A stretch of DNA of 64,000 bases, taken from Rhizobium grahamii CCGE 502. Lineage in GTDB: Bacteria; Pseudomonadota; Alphaproteobacteria; Rhizobiales; Rhizobiaceae. Below the pieces are notes generated by a model. It saw nothing but the letters and a program-made list of their open reading frames with translations. It made no database searches and was not told the DNA's origin. Location of the stretch: positions 496,001 to 560,000 of the forward strand of contig NZ_AEYE02000035.1 of NCBI RefSeq assembly GCF_000298315.2, written 5' to 3'. The translations under genes were made by a program, and so were the position numbers. Below, piece after piece: positions 38,233 to 47,617 of this stretch; positions within the stretch are counted from its first letter, which is position 1; each line of letters starts with the position of its first letter.

Positions 38233-38457
38233 ACGGAGGCAAATCGAGCAGCACGAGCTATTCTAAAGTGGTCTGTGGGGGAGCTTGCAGATAGAGCTGG
38301 GATAGCGTTCTCCACCCTGCATCGTTTTGAAAATACCGGTAGCGCGACCGAGGCAACGAAAGACAAAATTAAGGCGGCTTATGCCTCTCATGACGTCGAA
38401 ATCACTAATGGCGATTATACCGGAGCCCGCTTACGTCTCCGCCGTGAGTTAAAGTAG
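38233..38457 (+). pseudogene. XRE-type helix-turn-helix gene, 5' truncated
   Basis: The frame reads RAARAILKWSVGELADRAGI, FSTLHRFENTGSATEATKDK and IKAAYASHDVEITNGDYTG, a typical short XRE regulator missing only its first few residues (relatives begin with about seven residues such as M-x-P-x-Q-C). No start codon with ribosome-binding site remains; the 5' end abuts the truncated LysR remnant. A related intact gene lies 190 bases downstream. Confidence 0.78.
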
Positions 38458-38648
38458 GCCACGCCGCAACCAAGCCCACTGGACAAACCATTCTCAATCC
38501 GGGCCGCCCTTTTGGGACCCCGAGCCGGCGCCGCCCTTTTCCGACAAAGGTACGACCATTGCAACGGCACTCCGCGATAGATAATTGTTGGGAGGCAAGC
38601 CGCAATTTTTACTCCTTCAATATCGTTCTTTCGAAGATAGAAAGTTTG

Positions 38649-38900
38649 ATGCTTGGCTCGTCGCAGTGTCGCGCCGCGAGAGCGCTCTTAGACTGGACGC
38701 AGAATGAACTCGCTGCGCGGACATCCATCAGCGCGGCGTCGATTCGTGCGTTCGAGAAAGGCGGGGGGATGCGCGGAAGCAATCTCCGACGACTGCGACA
38801 AGCGTTCGAGGCCGCAGGCGTAATTTTCCAAGGTGAGGGTGAGACGGCGCCAGGAGGAGCCGGGGACCGATTCCAATCGTCGAGAGATCGGAATGAATAG
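38649..38900 (+). CDS. XRE-type helix-turn-helix regulator, 83 aa
   Basis: ATG 38649. The helix-turn-helix covers residues about 5-60: SQCRAARALLDWTQNELAAR, then SISAASIRAFEKGGGMRGSN and LRRLRQAFEAAGVIFQGEGE. It resembles the truncated gene 190 bases upstream in layout (C-R-A-A-R-A-x-L-x-W start), so the two are probably old paralogues. Members are small DNA-binding proteins often from mobile elements or toxin-antitoxin modules; no toxin gene is adjacent. The C-terminal tail (SSRDRNE) is charged and may be altered. Confidence 0.8.
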   Translation: MLGSSQCRAARALLDWTQNELAARTSISAASIRAFEKGGGMRGSNLRRLRQAFEAAGVIFQGEGETAPGGAGDRFQSSRDRNE

Positions 38901-39149
38901 CGGGTGGGGAATGCCGACCGGACTCGGCCGCTCGGTGCCCTCACCCGAGAAGAGAAGCAGTGCCAGCCAATTTTGCGTCGCCAACCGGAATTGTCGTTCG
39001 CGGCGCAGGAACATCAAAGTCAATCGGTAAGGAGTGGTACTTGTCGCTTACCGATAGCTCCCTGAGCACCTGAACCGACACCGACGGGAGACGGCACCAT
39101 CTCACGTCGTTCTTTCATTCCGCAAATTCAGCCCGCCGTACGGAAAAGT

Positions 39150-40049
39150 TCAGATTTTAAAGGCGCTCGCGTTGTAAATCTCCTCGACCGTGCTTGCGAG
39201 GATCGCATCGAACTCCATATCGCTCATTCCGATCCTAAGATCTTCGGTCAAGGCTCGCGAGAAGCTTGCAATCATGCCGTGATTTCTGGCGAGCTTCTCG
39301 CAGGCATCGGAGCGGCTGTAGCCGCCAGAAAGGGCCACGACCCGGACAACCGACTTGTGGTCGACGAGAGGCTTATAGAAATCGGCGACGGTTGGAATGG
39401 TGAGTTTGATCATCACTCGCTCGCCCTCAGGAAGATCGTCGAGCGCGCGAACAAGTTCTTCGCGCAGGATCGCTTCGGCATCCGGCTTGGTAGGGCTCTT
39501 GATCGACACCTCCGGTTCTATGATCGGAACAAGTCCGTGACGTAATATTTGCCGACCCACATCGAACTGCTGCTTCACTACCGCAGCGATCCCAGCCCGG
39601 TCAGAATGGGCGATCACCGACCTCATCTTCGTCCCGAACATTCCCTTCTTCACTGCACGGGCCAGGAGAGCGTCGAGATCGGGCATCGGCTTCATGAGTT
39701 GGACGCCACTTTCCTCGGCAGATAATCCTTTATCTACCTTCAGAAATGGCACGACGCCGCGATCCTGCCACAGGAACGAAGGAACGTCCTTTCCACTGGC
39801 CTCTCCTTCCATCGTCTTCTCGAACAGGATAGCGCCGATGACTTTGTCACCAGTGAACGCGGGCGCTGTCATGATGCGCACACGCATCATGTGCATCAAG
39901 CGAAACATCTCCTCCTCGCCGCTATAATCGGTATCGGCGATGCCATAGAGGCGTAACGCAGCCGGCGTGGAACCACCGCTTTGATCGAGAGCGGCGATGA
40001 ACCCTTTCTTGCTGGCCATCTGTGACATCATGCGTTCATCTGCTGTCAT
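39150..40049 (-). CDS. Fructose-bisphosphate aldolase, class I
   Basis: 299 aa from ATG 40049, preferred over ATG 40055 because AAGGGG sits six bases upstream of it. It cleaves fructose-1,6-bisphosphate by a Schiff base. Motifs: KKGFIAALDQSGGSTPAALR near the N-terminus, FLKVDKGL, LVPIIEPEVSI and VMIKLTIPT (Schiff-base lysine region), RVVALSGGYSRSDACEKLA near the C-terminus (phosphate binding). Full length. It is a monocistronic gene and may be an extra aldolase copy. Its neighbour, a ROK-type kinase, is divergent. Confidence 0.95.
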   Translation of the reverse strand: MTADERMMSQMASKKGFIAALDQSGGSTPAALRLYGIADTDYSGEEEMFRLMHMMRVRIMTAPAFTGDKVIGAILFEKTMEGEASGKDVPSFLWQDRGVVPFLKVDKGLSAEESGVQLMKPMPDLDALLARAVKKGMFGTKMRSVIAHSDRAGIAAVVKQQFDVGRQILRHGLVPIIEPEVSIKSPTKPDAEAILREELVRALDDLPEGERVMIKLTIPTVADFYKPLVDHKSVVRVVALSGGYSRSDACEKLARNHGMIASFSRALTEDLRIGMSDMEFDAILASTVEEIYNASAFKI

Positions 40050-40432
40050 TTCCATCCCCTTGAGTAACGCTTGCCTGTGTCCCGGTGTCGAAGATGTTGC
40101 ACCAGACCGGGCTTGAACCTGAATTTCGGCTGAGATCGAACGGCGAAGTGTGGAGTAGTGCTCGAAATCGGTCTATTTAAGCAGCTCACATCGAACGGCT
40201 GCCCCAGGTAGTGTTTCGGCCAAGCGCGGGGCTGTCAACGGTTTTTCAGTGTCCGGTCGAGAGTAGTCGAAGCAGCGCCAGCCTTTGGCCCGTTTTCGTC
40301 GTCTACGCCACTCTGGGGAAGCCCTTCCCGACAACGACACGCTCCATCTTACAAGTGGCTTTTGGAGTGGCGGCCCTTTATCAAGACGCCTGACGCGCTA
40401 TCTACGCAAGCCGGATAGATAAAAGGGCGAGC

Positions 40433-41122
40433 ATGAACAGCGACAACGAAAGCATCGAACGTCGAATTCTTGCAGTCGACATTGGCGGCAACAATCTGAA
40501 GATTCTTTCTCCTGGCGTGGAGGAGCGAAAAACCAAGTCTGGACCCACGCTCTCGGCTCGGCAGGCTGTCGATGCCATCATACTTATGGCAAAGGACATC
40601 GAGTACGATGTCATCTCGATTGGCTACCCCGGTCCGGTTCACAACAACACCCCCTCCCGGGAACCAGCCAACCTCGGGCCAGGATGGCAAGGATTTGATT
40701 TCGTCGAGGCATTCGGAAAGCCGCTGAAACTCCTCAATGACGCACTGATGCAGGCCATAGGTAGCTACAAGGGCGGGCGCCTCCTCTTTCTTGGTCTCGG
40801 AACCGGCCTGGGATCGGCTATGGTGATCGAGAACGTGGCGCAACCTCTTGAGCTCGCGCATCTGCCCTACAAGAAGCTGCAAACATTCGAGGATTATGTT
40901 GGAAAAAGGGGCCTCGTCAGACGTGGGCACATGAAATGGAAGGCGTCCGTTTTCGATGTTGTCGCGCGGTTTCAAGCCGCTTTGTTGCCCGACTATACCG
41001 TGATTGGCGGAGGACAGATCGACGAACTTGACGAGCTCCCCAACGGCTGCCTCAGAGGCGATAACCGGCTTGCATTCCAAGGTGGATTTCGCATCTGGCA
41101 GGATAGTTCGATAATCCTTTGA
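40433..41122 (+). CDS. ROK-fold sugar kinase-like protein
   Basis: 229 aa. The actin-like phosphate motif LAVDIGGNNLKIL and FLGLGTGLGSAMVIE (phosphate 2) are present, and VISIGYPGPVHNN resembles polyphosphate glucokinases. The usual ROK zinc-binding CxCGxxGC motif is absent, as in PpgK-type proteins. The catalytic aspartate in LLNDALMQAIG is kept. Probably a glucose or other hexose kinase using ATP or polyphosphate. Divergent from the class I aldolase gene, with which it could share control. Confidence 0.82.
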   Translation: MNSDNESIERRILAVDIGGNNLKILSPGVEERKTKSGPTLSARQAVDAIILMAKDIEYDVISIGYPGPVHNNTPSREPANLGPGWQGFDFVEAFGKPLKLLNDALMQAIGSYKGGRLLFLGLGTGLGSAMVIENVAQPLELAHLPYKKLQTFEDYVGKRGLVRRGHMKWKASVFDVVARFQAALLPDYTVIGGGQIDELDELPNGCLRGDNRLAFQGGFRIWQDSSIIL

Positions 41123-41566
41123 CAACTCCGGCCGCTGGCGATCCGGTTCCATGATGAGTGAGGGTCTCTGGCCGATGGTGTGCAGGATTGCGCCTTTGCT
41201 CAACCAATCAGGGATTGCCGGACGAGATACGCCGCGCGATAATTTATAAGGAAAGTCTCATAGAGGACTGATAAAATTGCAAAACGTCGCCCTGACAAGA
41301 AACCTGCAATATTACTGGCGGCAGCCAGAGCTCCATTACCGCGATCCCCAAGGATGAAAATACCGCCATCGTTGCTGACCTTGGTCGAGGGGCCGTTCAT
41401 CTCCGGCCAGTGGGCAATGGTTGTCGCGACCATAGACGCCCGGCCGCGCTCGGTCGCCCTCTCTTCAGGTCGTGGTTGCCGCGCTACGTCAGCAGAGCGT
41501 GCGATTTCGCTTGCCCAACCGTAAATGGTCAATATGTTAGCTATTACTCATTTAGGAGGAGTATGT

Positions 41567-41776
41567 ATGGCCAAGGGCACTGTGAAGTTTTTCAATTCCG
41601 CGAAAGGCTTCGGCTTCATCACACCAGAGGGCGGCGCAAAGGATGTATTCGTTCACGTTTCCGCCTTGCAGGCTGCAGGCCTCTTTGAATTGCGGGACGG
41701 GCAACAGGTTTCCTACGACACCGAGCTCGACCGCAATGGCAAGGGTCCAAAGGCCATCAACCTGCAGCTCGCATAA
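41567..41776 (+). CDS. Cold-shock domain protein (CspA family)
   Basis: 69 aa. AGGAGGAG before ATG 41567 is a strong ribosome-binding site. The OB-fold RNA-binding motifs are intact: KGTVKFFNSAKGFGFITPEG (RNP1) and KDVFVHVSALQ (RNP2). It is an RNA chaperone that melts secondary structure. The region before the start (41123-41566) contains no other gene and probably carries a long 5' leader, as is typical of cold-shock mRNAs. Confidence 0.96.
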   Translation: MAKGTVKFFNSAKGFGFITPEGGAKDVFVHVSALQAAGLFELRDGQQVSYDTELDRNGKGPKAINLQLA

Positions 41777-41995
41777 CTGATGAGGCGGAGACGGTTGATA
41801 CGTTCTCTCGTCCGCTATTCCTCCCCCGACGATCGCCCGGTCTGACCTTTGCGTTTGACGAAACCCAGTCAACAGCGGCGGCCTGTCATTCCGTTTGCAG
41901 AGAAGAATCTTTTTTGCTGGGAACCAATGGCGGCGAGGCGAGTTTTAAAGACGCAACGCCTGTTGCATTGGCTGCGCCCCCTCAACTGCAGTCGA

Positions 41996-42031
41996 AAGAA
42001 ACCCGATGCCCACGGCACCGGGTTTCTTTTT
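41996..42031 (+). terminator. Intrinsic terminator
   Basis: AAGAAACCCGATGCC pairs with GGCACCGGGTTTCTT over 15 bp with one mismatch around a CAC loop, followed by a T-run. It is oriented with the plus strand, about 220 bases after cspA. The intervening stretch has no protein gene, so either the cspA mRNA has a long tail or a small RNA ends here. Confidence 0.85.
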
Positions 42032-42144
42032 GCTTATCAGATCAGCCTGTCCGCGACTAAGTGGTCACGGCGATCCCCTGCGCAGGTCCGTGCTGCGGCA
42101 ATCTGGGAGTTGCCGGATTTAGCTGAGCGGGCCGAGGTATCACC

Positions 42145-43350
42145 TCAAAGCGATCCCTTCAGGATTGCCGCAAAGCTCGGATCGAACGCGCGGCTGATGG
42201 GATCGGCGGCTGCCCCGCGAGCGACGGCCCAAGGATCGGTCATCCCAAGTTGAAACCGCGGAATGGCGCGATCCCGGCGATCTGCAATCGACGGTGCAAG
42301 GGGATGCACTGCGGCGACCAGCCGCCGCGCCAGGGCTTCCGGTGCCCCGCCGCAGAGTATGACTGTTTGCGGGTCGAAGATTGTTTCGATCAGATGCACG
42401 CTCCAGCGCAGATCCATCACGGCCTCCTCGATCCAGCTCTCAATTCTCGCGTCGTCCGATTGAGCCAACATGTTTATCGTCGCGTAGACGCCAGGGTCGG
42501 CCGGGTCGACCTTCAGATGCTGGTAGAGCGAAGCAAGCGAGGCGCGATGCTCGAGAGGGGTCGGGCTACCGCTCGCCGAAAGAAGGGCCATGCCGATTTC
42601 CCCGGCGTTTCCATTGGCTCCGCTGTAAAGTTCCCCGGCAAGGATCAGACCGGCACCGATGCCGTATCCGAGATAAAGGCAGACCGCATGATCAAGCCCG
42701 TTTGCGGCACCAACCATGCGCTCTGCCGTTGCGCATGCGGCCGCGTCGTTTTGCAGACGCACACTCAAGCCCGTGCCGGCCGCCAGCGTCTCGAGCAGCG
42801 GGAACGCCTGCCATGCCGCCATCATCCACGGATCATCGCCCGCAGTCTTGATCCCAAACGGGCCGGGCATCGCGGCTCCAAGGCCGACAAGCCGACGCTC
42901 CGATTGATCAAAGAGATCAGCGAGGTCGATGCGAACCTTCTCTATCAGCTTCAAGATAACCGGTACACCGTTCGCGGGACCGTTCGGCGGTAGGTTGGCC
43001 TCGGCCCGGGCCAATACGTTGCCGACGAGATCGACGGCGATTGCCCGCGTCACGTGCCGATCGATCTGCAGCCCGATTGCAAACGCACCTTCCGGAACCA
43101 GCCGATAGGGTGTCGATGGTTGTCCCCTCCCCTTGCGAACTGCATCCTCCGCGGTGACCAGGCCCTCCTGCTCGAGTTCGTCGATGATGTTGGAAACCGT
43201 CTGCTTTGTGAGTTTCGTTGCGCGTGAAAGGTCGGCTCGCGACAGTGCACCATTCATCCGAAGGGCGTCCATCAGCACTCTTCTGTTATGGGAGCTGGTG
43301 CCTTCGTGATTGGTGCCGCTCTTTGCCCGTATGGGAAGCGTGTCATTCAT
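42145..43350 (-). CDS. ROK family transcriptional regulator (NagC/Mlc type)
   Basis: 401 aa. The N-terminal winged helix (NRRVLMDALRMNGALSRADL, TKLTKQTVSNIIDELEQEGL) is fused to a ROK sensor domain with VGLGAAMPGPFGI and LQNDAAACATAERMVGAANG and YGIGAGLILAGELYSGANG. The zinc-binding cysteine motif of the ROK fold is lost, as in many regulators. It is divergent from the sugar ABC operon (43556-49613) and so is its probable repressor, with a sugar or sugar phosphate as inducer. Confidence 0.93.
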   Translation of the reverse strand: MNDTLPIRAKSGTNHEGTSSHNRRVLMDALRMNGALSRADLSRATKLTKQTVSNIIDELEQEGLVTAEDAVRKGRGQPSTPYRLVPEGAFAIGLQIDRHVTRAIAVDLVGNVLARAEANLPPNGPANGVPVILKLIEKVRIDLADLFDQSERRLVGLGAAMPGPFGIKTAGDDPWMMAAWQAFPLLETLAAGTGLSVRLQNDAAACATAERMVGAANGLDHAVCLYLGYGIGAGLILAGELYSGANGNAGEIGMALLSASGSPTPLEHRASLASLYQHLKVDPADPGVYATINMLAQSDDARIESWIEEAVMDLRWSVHLIETIFDPQTVILCGGAPEALARRLVAAVHPLAPSIADRRDRAIPRFQLGMTDPWAVARGAAADPISRAFDPSFAAILKGSL

Positions 43351-43390
43351 CCTGATTTCCTCTTGACAGCAGTAGAATATTGAAGAACAA

Positions 43391-43406
43391 ATTAGTTTGA
43401 CTTAAT
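43391..43406. promoter_or_regulatory. Candidate operator of the ROK regulator
   Basis: ATTAGTTTGACTTAAT is an imperfect palindrome with A/T-rich ends in the divergent promoter region, similar in layout to NagC/XylR-class sites (TTA...TAA halves). Single copy; only suggestive. Confidence 0.35.
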
Positions 43407-43555
43407 AAGGAACCACAGAGTTCCAGGGAACGCAGAGAGCAACATGCTCTGACGACGCTCCGTATCTGGGCCGCAAGGACGGCACCAGTTCGAAACCTGA
43501 CGGCGGCAGCCAGCCGCCCTCGGAAAACGGTGAATGTCAAAAACTGGAGGCTGGA

Positions 43556-44794
43556 ATGTCGAAATCACTACACAAGACAATGCTTGGCGCCGCACTTATC
43601 GGCGCATCCTTCGCGCCGCATGCCTTTGCTGAAACCACTATCAACGCGCTGTTCATGGCCCAGGCGGCCTATAGCGAAGCCGACGTGCGTTCTATGTCCG
43701 AAGCTTTTTCCAAGGCAAACCCGGACGTAAAAGTCAACCTCGAATTCGTCCCTTATGAAGGCCTGCACGACAAGACAGTGCTCGCCCAGGGGTCGGGCGG
43801 TGGCTACGACGTCGTCCTCTTCGACGTGATCTGGCCGGCCGAATACGCGACAAACAACGTGCTTGTCGACGTCACTTCGCGCATCACCGACGACATGAAG
43901 AAAGGTGTCCTTCCAGGCGCGTGGACGACCGTCCAGTACGACGGAAAATACTATGGCATGCCGTGGATCCTTGACACGAAATATCTCTTCTACAATAAGG
44001 AAATCCTTGGGAAAGCTGGCATCAAGGCACCGCCCAGGACTTGGGACGAGCTGACCGAGCAGGCAAAGGTCATCAAGGACAAGGGCCTTCTTGCAACGCC
44101 GATCGCCTGGAGCTGGTCGCAGGCGGAAGCTGCAATCTGCGACTACACCACGCTCGTCAGCGCCTACAAGGGCGACTTCTTGAAAGATGGCAAGCCGGAC
44201 TTCCAAAATGGCGGCGGTCTCGACGCACTGAACTACATGGTCTCCAGCTACAAGTCCGGGCTGACCAATCCTAATTCCAAGGAATTTCTGGAAGAAGACG
44301 TTCGTAAGGTCTTCCAAAACGGTGATGCCGCCTTCGCGCTCAACTGGACCTACATGTACAACATGGCCAATGACCCGAAGGACAGCAAGGTCGCAGGCAA
44401 GGTCGGCGTCGTTCCAGCTCCTGGTGTGGCTGGCAAGAGCGAAGCGTCGGCCGTCAACGGTTCGATGGGGCTTGGCGTCACCACGGCCAGCAAGCATCCT
44501 GAGGAGGCCTGGAAATACGTGGCTTTCATGACTTCGCAGGCAACGCAGAACCAGTACGCGAAGCTCAGCCTGCCAATCTGGGCATCCTCCTATGATGACC
44601 CGGCCGTCACCAAAGGTCAGGAGGAACTGATCTCTGCGGCCAAGGTCGGTCTCGCCGCCATGTATCCGCGGCCAACCACGCCCAAATACCAGGAACTGTC
44701 GACTGCACTCCAGCAGGCGATCCAGGAATCTCTTCTAGGTCAGTCCTCGCCGCAAGATGCCCTGAAGTCGGCAGCAGACAACAGCGGCCTCTGA
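43556..44794 (+). CDS. Sugar ABC transporter substrate-binding protein (family 1)
   Basis: 412 aa with a signal peptide (LHKTMLGAALIGASFAPHAFA). The SBP_bac_1 fold shows FSKANPDVKVNLEFVPYEGL, YDVVLFDVIWPAEYA and KYYGMPWILDTKYLFYNKE, the usual signature of carbohydrate-binding proteins. GGAGGCTGGA precedes the ATG. First gene of a six-gene operon with two permeases, a SIS-domain protein, a PfkB kinase and an ATPase. Confidence 0.95.
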   Translation: MSKSLHKTMLGAALIGASFAPHAFAETTINALFMAQAAYSEADVRSMSEAFSKANPDVKVNLEFVPYEGLHDKTVLAQGSGGGYDVVLFDVIWPAEYATNNVLVDVTSRITDDMKKGVLPGAWTTVQYDGKYYGMPWILDTKYLFYNKEILGKAGIKAPPRTWDELTEQAKVIKDKGLLATPIAWSWSQAEAAICDYTTLVSAYKGDFLKDGKPDFQNGGGLDALNYMVSSYKSGLTNPNSKEFLEEDVRKVFQNGDAAFALNWTYMYNMANDPKDSKVAGKVGVVPAPGVAGKSEASAVNGSMGLGVTTASKHPEEAWKYVAFMTSQATQNQYAKLSLPIWASSYDDPAVTKGQEELISAAKVGLAAMYPRPTTPKYQELSTALQQAIQESLLGQSSPQDALKSAADNSGL

Positions 44795-44868
44795 CCAGAT
44801 AGCGACCTCCAGGCGGCACATGCCGCCTGGCTTAGCCTTGCCAAACCGACGAATTGAGGAGGCGCCCG

Positions 44869-45753
44869 ATGTCCGGCACCTGGATGACAACCCGCGCGTG
44901 GCTTTTGATGTTGCCGCTGCTTGTCGTGATGGTCGCCGTCATCGGATGGCCTCTGGTCGATACCGTCGGCCTGTCTTTCACGGACGCCAAGCTTGTCGGT
45001 ACGGCCGGCAATTTCGTCGGCATCGACAATTACGTGAAGATGGTTTCCGGCTCGAATTTCCAACGAACCCTGATCACAACCACCTGGTTTGCCGTCATTT
45101 CGGTCGCCGCCGAAATGGTAATCGGCGTTCTTGCGGCGCTCCTCCTGAACCAGAATTTCCGCGGGCGCGCCGCGTTGCGCGCGTTGATGATTTTGCCCTG
45201 GGCTCTGCCGACGGTCGTCAACGCGACGCTATGGCGACTGATCTACAATCCGGAATATGGCGCCCTTAACGCAGCGCTGACCCAAATCGGCTTCATCGAC
45301 ACCTATCGCTCGTGGCTGGGAGAGCCAGGAACGGCTCTTGCCGCGTTGATCGTGGCTGATTGCTGGAAGAATTTTCCATTGGTGGCGCTGATCGCCCTAG
45401 CCGCCCTGCAGGCGGTGCCACGCGACGTCACCGCGGCCTCGCTCGTCGATGGTGCCGGCGCTTTTGCCCGTTTTCGCTTCGTGATCCTGCCCTATCTCGC
45501 CGGCCCCCTGATGGTCGCTCTGGTGCTGCGGACCATCGAGGCCTTCAAGGTGTTCGACATCATCTGGGTGATGACGCGCGGCGGGCCCGCCAACAGCACG
45601 AGAACGCTCTCCATCCTGGTCTACCAGGAAGCGTTTTCGTTCCAGCGAGCCGGTTCCGGTGCCTCGCTTGCGCTGATCGTCACGTTGCTGGTGACGGTGC
45701 TTGCTCTCGCCTATGCCGCGCTGGTGCGCAAGACTGCCGGGAGTGCTGCCTGA
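44869..45753 (+). CDS. Sugar ABC transporter permease 1 (MalF-type)
   Basis: 294 aa from ATG 44869 (GAGGAGG upstream; TTG 44854 would add five residues). Six membrane segments, with the cytoplasmic EAA-loop variant DVTAASLVDGAGAFARFRFV near residue 200. MalF/UgpA type. The stop overlaps the next permease start by one base (TGATG). Confidence 0.94.
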   Translation: MSGTWMTTRAWLLMLPLLVVMVAVIGWPLVDTVGLSFTDAKLVGTAGNFVGIDNYVKMVSGSNFQRTLITTTWFAVISVAAEMVIGVLAALLLNQNFRGRAALRALMILPWALPTVVNATLWRLIYNPEYGALNAALTQIGFIDTYRSWLGEPGTALAALIVADCWKNFPLVALIALAALQAVPRDVTAASLVDGAGAFARFRFVILPYLAGPLMVALVLRTIEAFKVFDIIWVMTRGGPANSTRTLSILVYQEAFSFQRAGSGASLALIVTLLVTVLALAYAALVRKTAGSAA

Positions 45754-46598
45754 TGGAACGCAAGAGCCTGGTTTTTTCACTCTTCGTCTACGCTTGCGCC
45801 TTGCTGCTTGCAGCCGTCATCCTGGCACCCGTTCTGTGGCTCTTTGTCATGAGCATTTCGCCGGCTGCCGATCTTGCCGCTAAGCCGCTTCGCTGGTGGC
45901 CGCAGTCAGCCGACTTTTCACGGTACGGCGTGCTCCTGTCGACCCTCGAAAACAGCGCTGGCGCGGCTTTTACCGCGTCGCTGAGGAACAGCATCGAAGT
46001 TGCCGGCATGGCAACCGTCGCGGCAATTGCGCTTGCCATTCCGGCAGGGTGGGCGGTTTCACGCACGCCATCGGTCGGCTGGTCGCTTTCGATGGTCATT
46101 GCCACCTACATGCTGCCCCCGGTTGCGCTTGCCGTGCCGCTCTACATCGGCCTTGCTCATCTTGGCATGCTGAACAATGTTTTCGGCCTGGCACTCGTTT
46201 ACCTCACGATCCTGGCACCCTTCACGACGTGGCTCATGAAATCCGGGTTCGATTCCATTCCGAGGGAGATCGAGTCGGCTGCGATGATCGACGGTGCGGG
46301 CCTGTTCCAGACCTGGAAGATCATCACATTGCCGCTTGCAATGCCGGTGGTCGCGACCTCGGCACTCTTCGCCTTCCTGCTCGGGTGGGATGAATTCTTC
46401 TACGCGCTTCTCTTCACGTCCGACCAGCGCGCCAAAACACTCACGGTCGCCATTGCCGATCTGGCTGGGGGACGTGTTTCGGACTACGGACTGATCGCAA
46501 CTGCCGGTGTGCTCGCCGCCCTACCGCCAGTGGTCGTCGGTCTCATCATGCAACGCGCCCTGATCTCCGGGCTGACAAGCGGCGGCGTCAAGGGATGA
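45753..46598 (+). CDS. Sugar ABC transporter permease 2 (MalG-type)
   Basis: 281 aa with six membrane segments. The EAA loop reads EIESAAMIDGAGLFQTWKII near residue 170 and PPVALAVPLYIGLAHLG is typical of MalG-type subunits. Translationally coupled to both neighbours; the start of the SIS gene overlaps its stop by four bases (ATGA). Confidence 0.94.
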   Translation: MERKSLVFSLFVYACALLLAAVILAPVLWLFVMSISPAADLAAKPLRWWPQSADFSRYGVLLSTLENSAGAAFTASLRNSIEVAGMATVAAIALAIPAGWAVSRTPSVGWSLSMVIATYMLPPVALAVPLYIGLAHLGMLNNVFGLALVYLTILAPFTTWLMKSGFDSIPREIESAAMIDGAGLFQTWKIITLPLAMPVVATSALFAFLLGWDEFFYALLFTSDQRAKTLTVAIADLAGGRVSDYGLIATAGVLAALPPVVVGLIMQRALISGLTSGGVKG

Positions 46599-47617
46599 CA
46601 AGCACCATGGAAACCGCCCGACCCACCGGCCTGATTGCAATCGATCGCGAAATGGCACGTCAGCATGCCGACGCCCTGGCGTCCTTTGATAGCACCAGGG
46701 AGACCGCCCAGGCCATTGCAGCATCGTTGAAGAAGACCGGCAGACTCCTGCTTCTCGGCATGGGCGGATCACATGCCGTCGGACGCGCCGTCGAACCGCT
46801 TTATCGGGCGACTGGCATCGACGCAATCGCCCTGCCCCTGTCCGAACAGCTCGGACAGCCCCTGACGCTCGACGGCAGGACCGTCATGATCACCTCTCAA
46901 TCCGGCGAGAGCGCCGAGGTTGTGCGCTGGTTCTCCGAAACGGGAGGCAGCCCCGACACGTTCGGGCTGACGCTCGAGGGCGGTTCTTTCCTGGCGCGCA
47001 CCGCACCGTCCCTTGTCGGCGCCGGTGGAACGGAACTCGCCTTTGCTGCAACGCGCAGCCTGACGGTGTCGTTTGCCCTTCATCTGAGAGTGCTGGCTAC
47101 CCTTGGCGTCGATCCCTCGGCAGCGCTTGGCGCACTCATCGCACCGGAAACGCCGAGTATCGATCCGGCACTCACTGCGCTCAGTACCGTGGCGACGGTC
47201 GTTACGTCAGGCCGGCGACTGCAGGGTCTCGCAGAAGCGCTGGCGCTCGGCCTGACCGAGCTCTCCCGTCGACCCTGCTTTTCGCTGGAGGGTGGGCAGT
47301 TGCGGCACGGGCCGATGGAGATGCTCGACCCTTCGATCGGCGTCGTTCTGTTCAAGGGAGAGGACAGCACGGCTTCTCTTGTGACAGCCATGGCCGTATC
47401 CGCCGTCGAAACCGGCGCGCCTGTTGTCATTTTCGACGCTTCCGGGGAAGACCCGGTCGCAGGCGCGGTCACCATCGCCTTCATGCCGGCTTCCGGTCTT
47501 GCCGCGATCTTTGCGATGCTGCCCGCAGCCCAGCGCTTGATGATAGCCTTCGCCAACGCCCGTGTTGACAACGCCGGTACTCCGGTGCGCTCGACCAAGA
47601 TCACCCGGAGCGAATAA
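46595..47617 (+). CDS. SIS-domain sugar isomerase/deglycase (GlmS-isomerase/FrlB-like)
   Basis: 340 aa with two SIS folds: the first has LLLGMGGSHAVGRAVEP and the phosphosugar-binding loop MITSQSGESAEVVRWF (residues about 50-120), the second ends in LEGGQLRHGPMEML, the His-Gly-Pro segment typical of the GlmS isomerase and FrlB. No glutaminase domain. Enzymes of this type act on C2-amino or C1-amino sugar phosphates. In this operon with a PfkB kinase, it may split a phosphorylated fructosyl-amine (as FrlB does) or isomerise an amino-sugar phosphate. Overlaps the next gene by one base. Confidence 0.85.
   Translation: MTSTMETARPTGLIAIDREMARQHADALASFDSTRETAQAIAASLKKTGRLLLLGMGGSHAVGRAVEPLYRATGIDAIALPLSEQLGQPLTLDGRTVMITSQSGESAEVVRWFSETGGSPDTFGLTLEGGSFLARTAPSLVGAGGTELAFAATRSLTVSFALHLRVLATLGVDPSAALGALIAPETPSIDPALTALSTVATVVTSGRRLQGLAEALALGLTELSRRPCFSLEGGQLRHGPMEMLDPSIGVVLFKGEDSTASLVTAMAVSAVETGAPVVIFDASGEDPVAGAVTIAFMPASGLAAIFAMLPAAQRLMIAFANARVDNAGTPVRSTKITRSE

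Noticed and set aside
38649-38900. Toxin-antitoxin module around the XRE gene
   Set aside because: No partner gene with toxin features lies adjacent.
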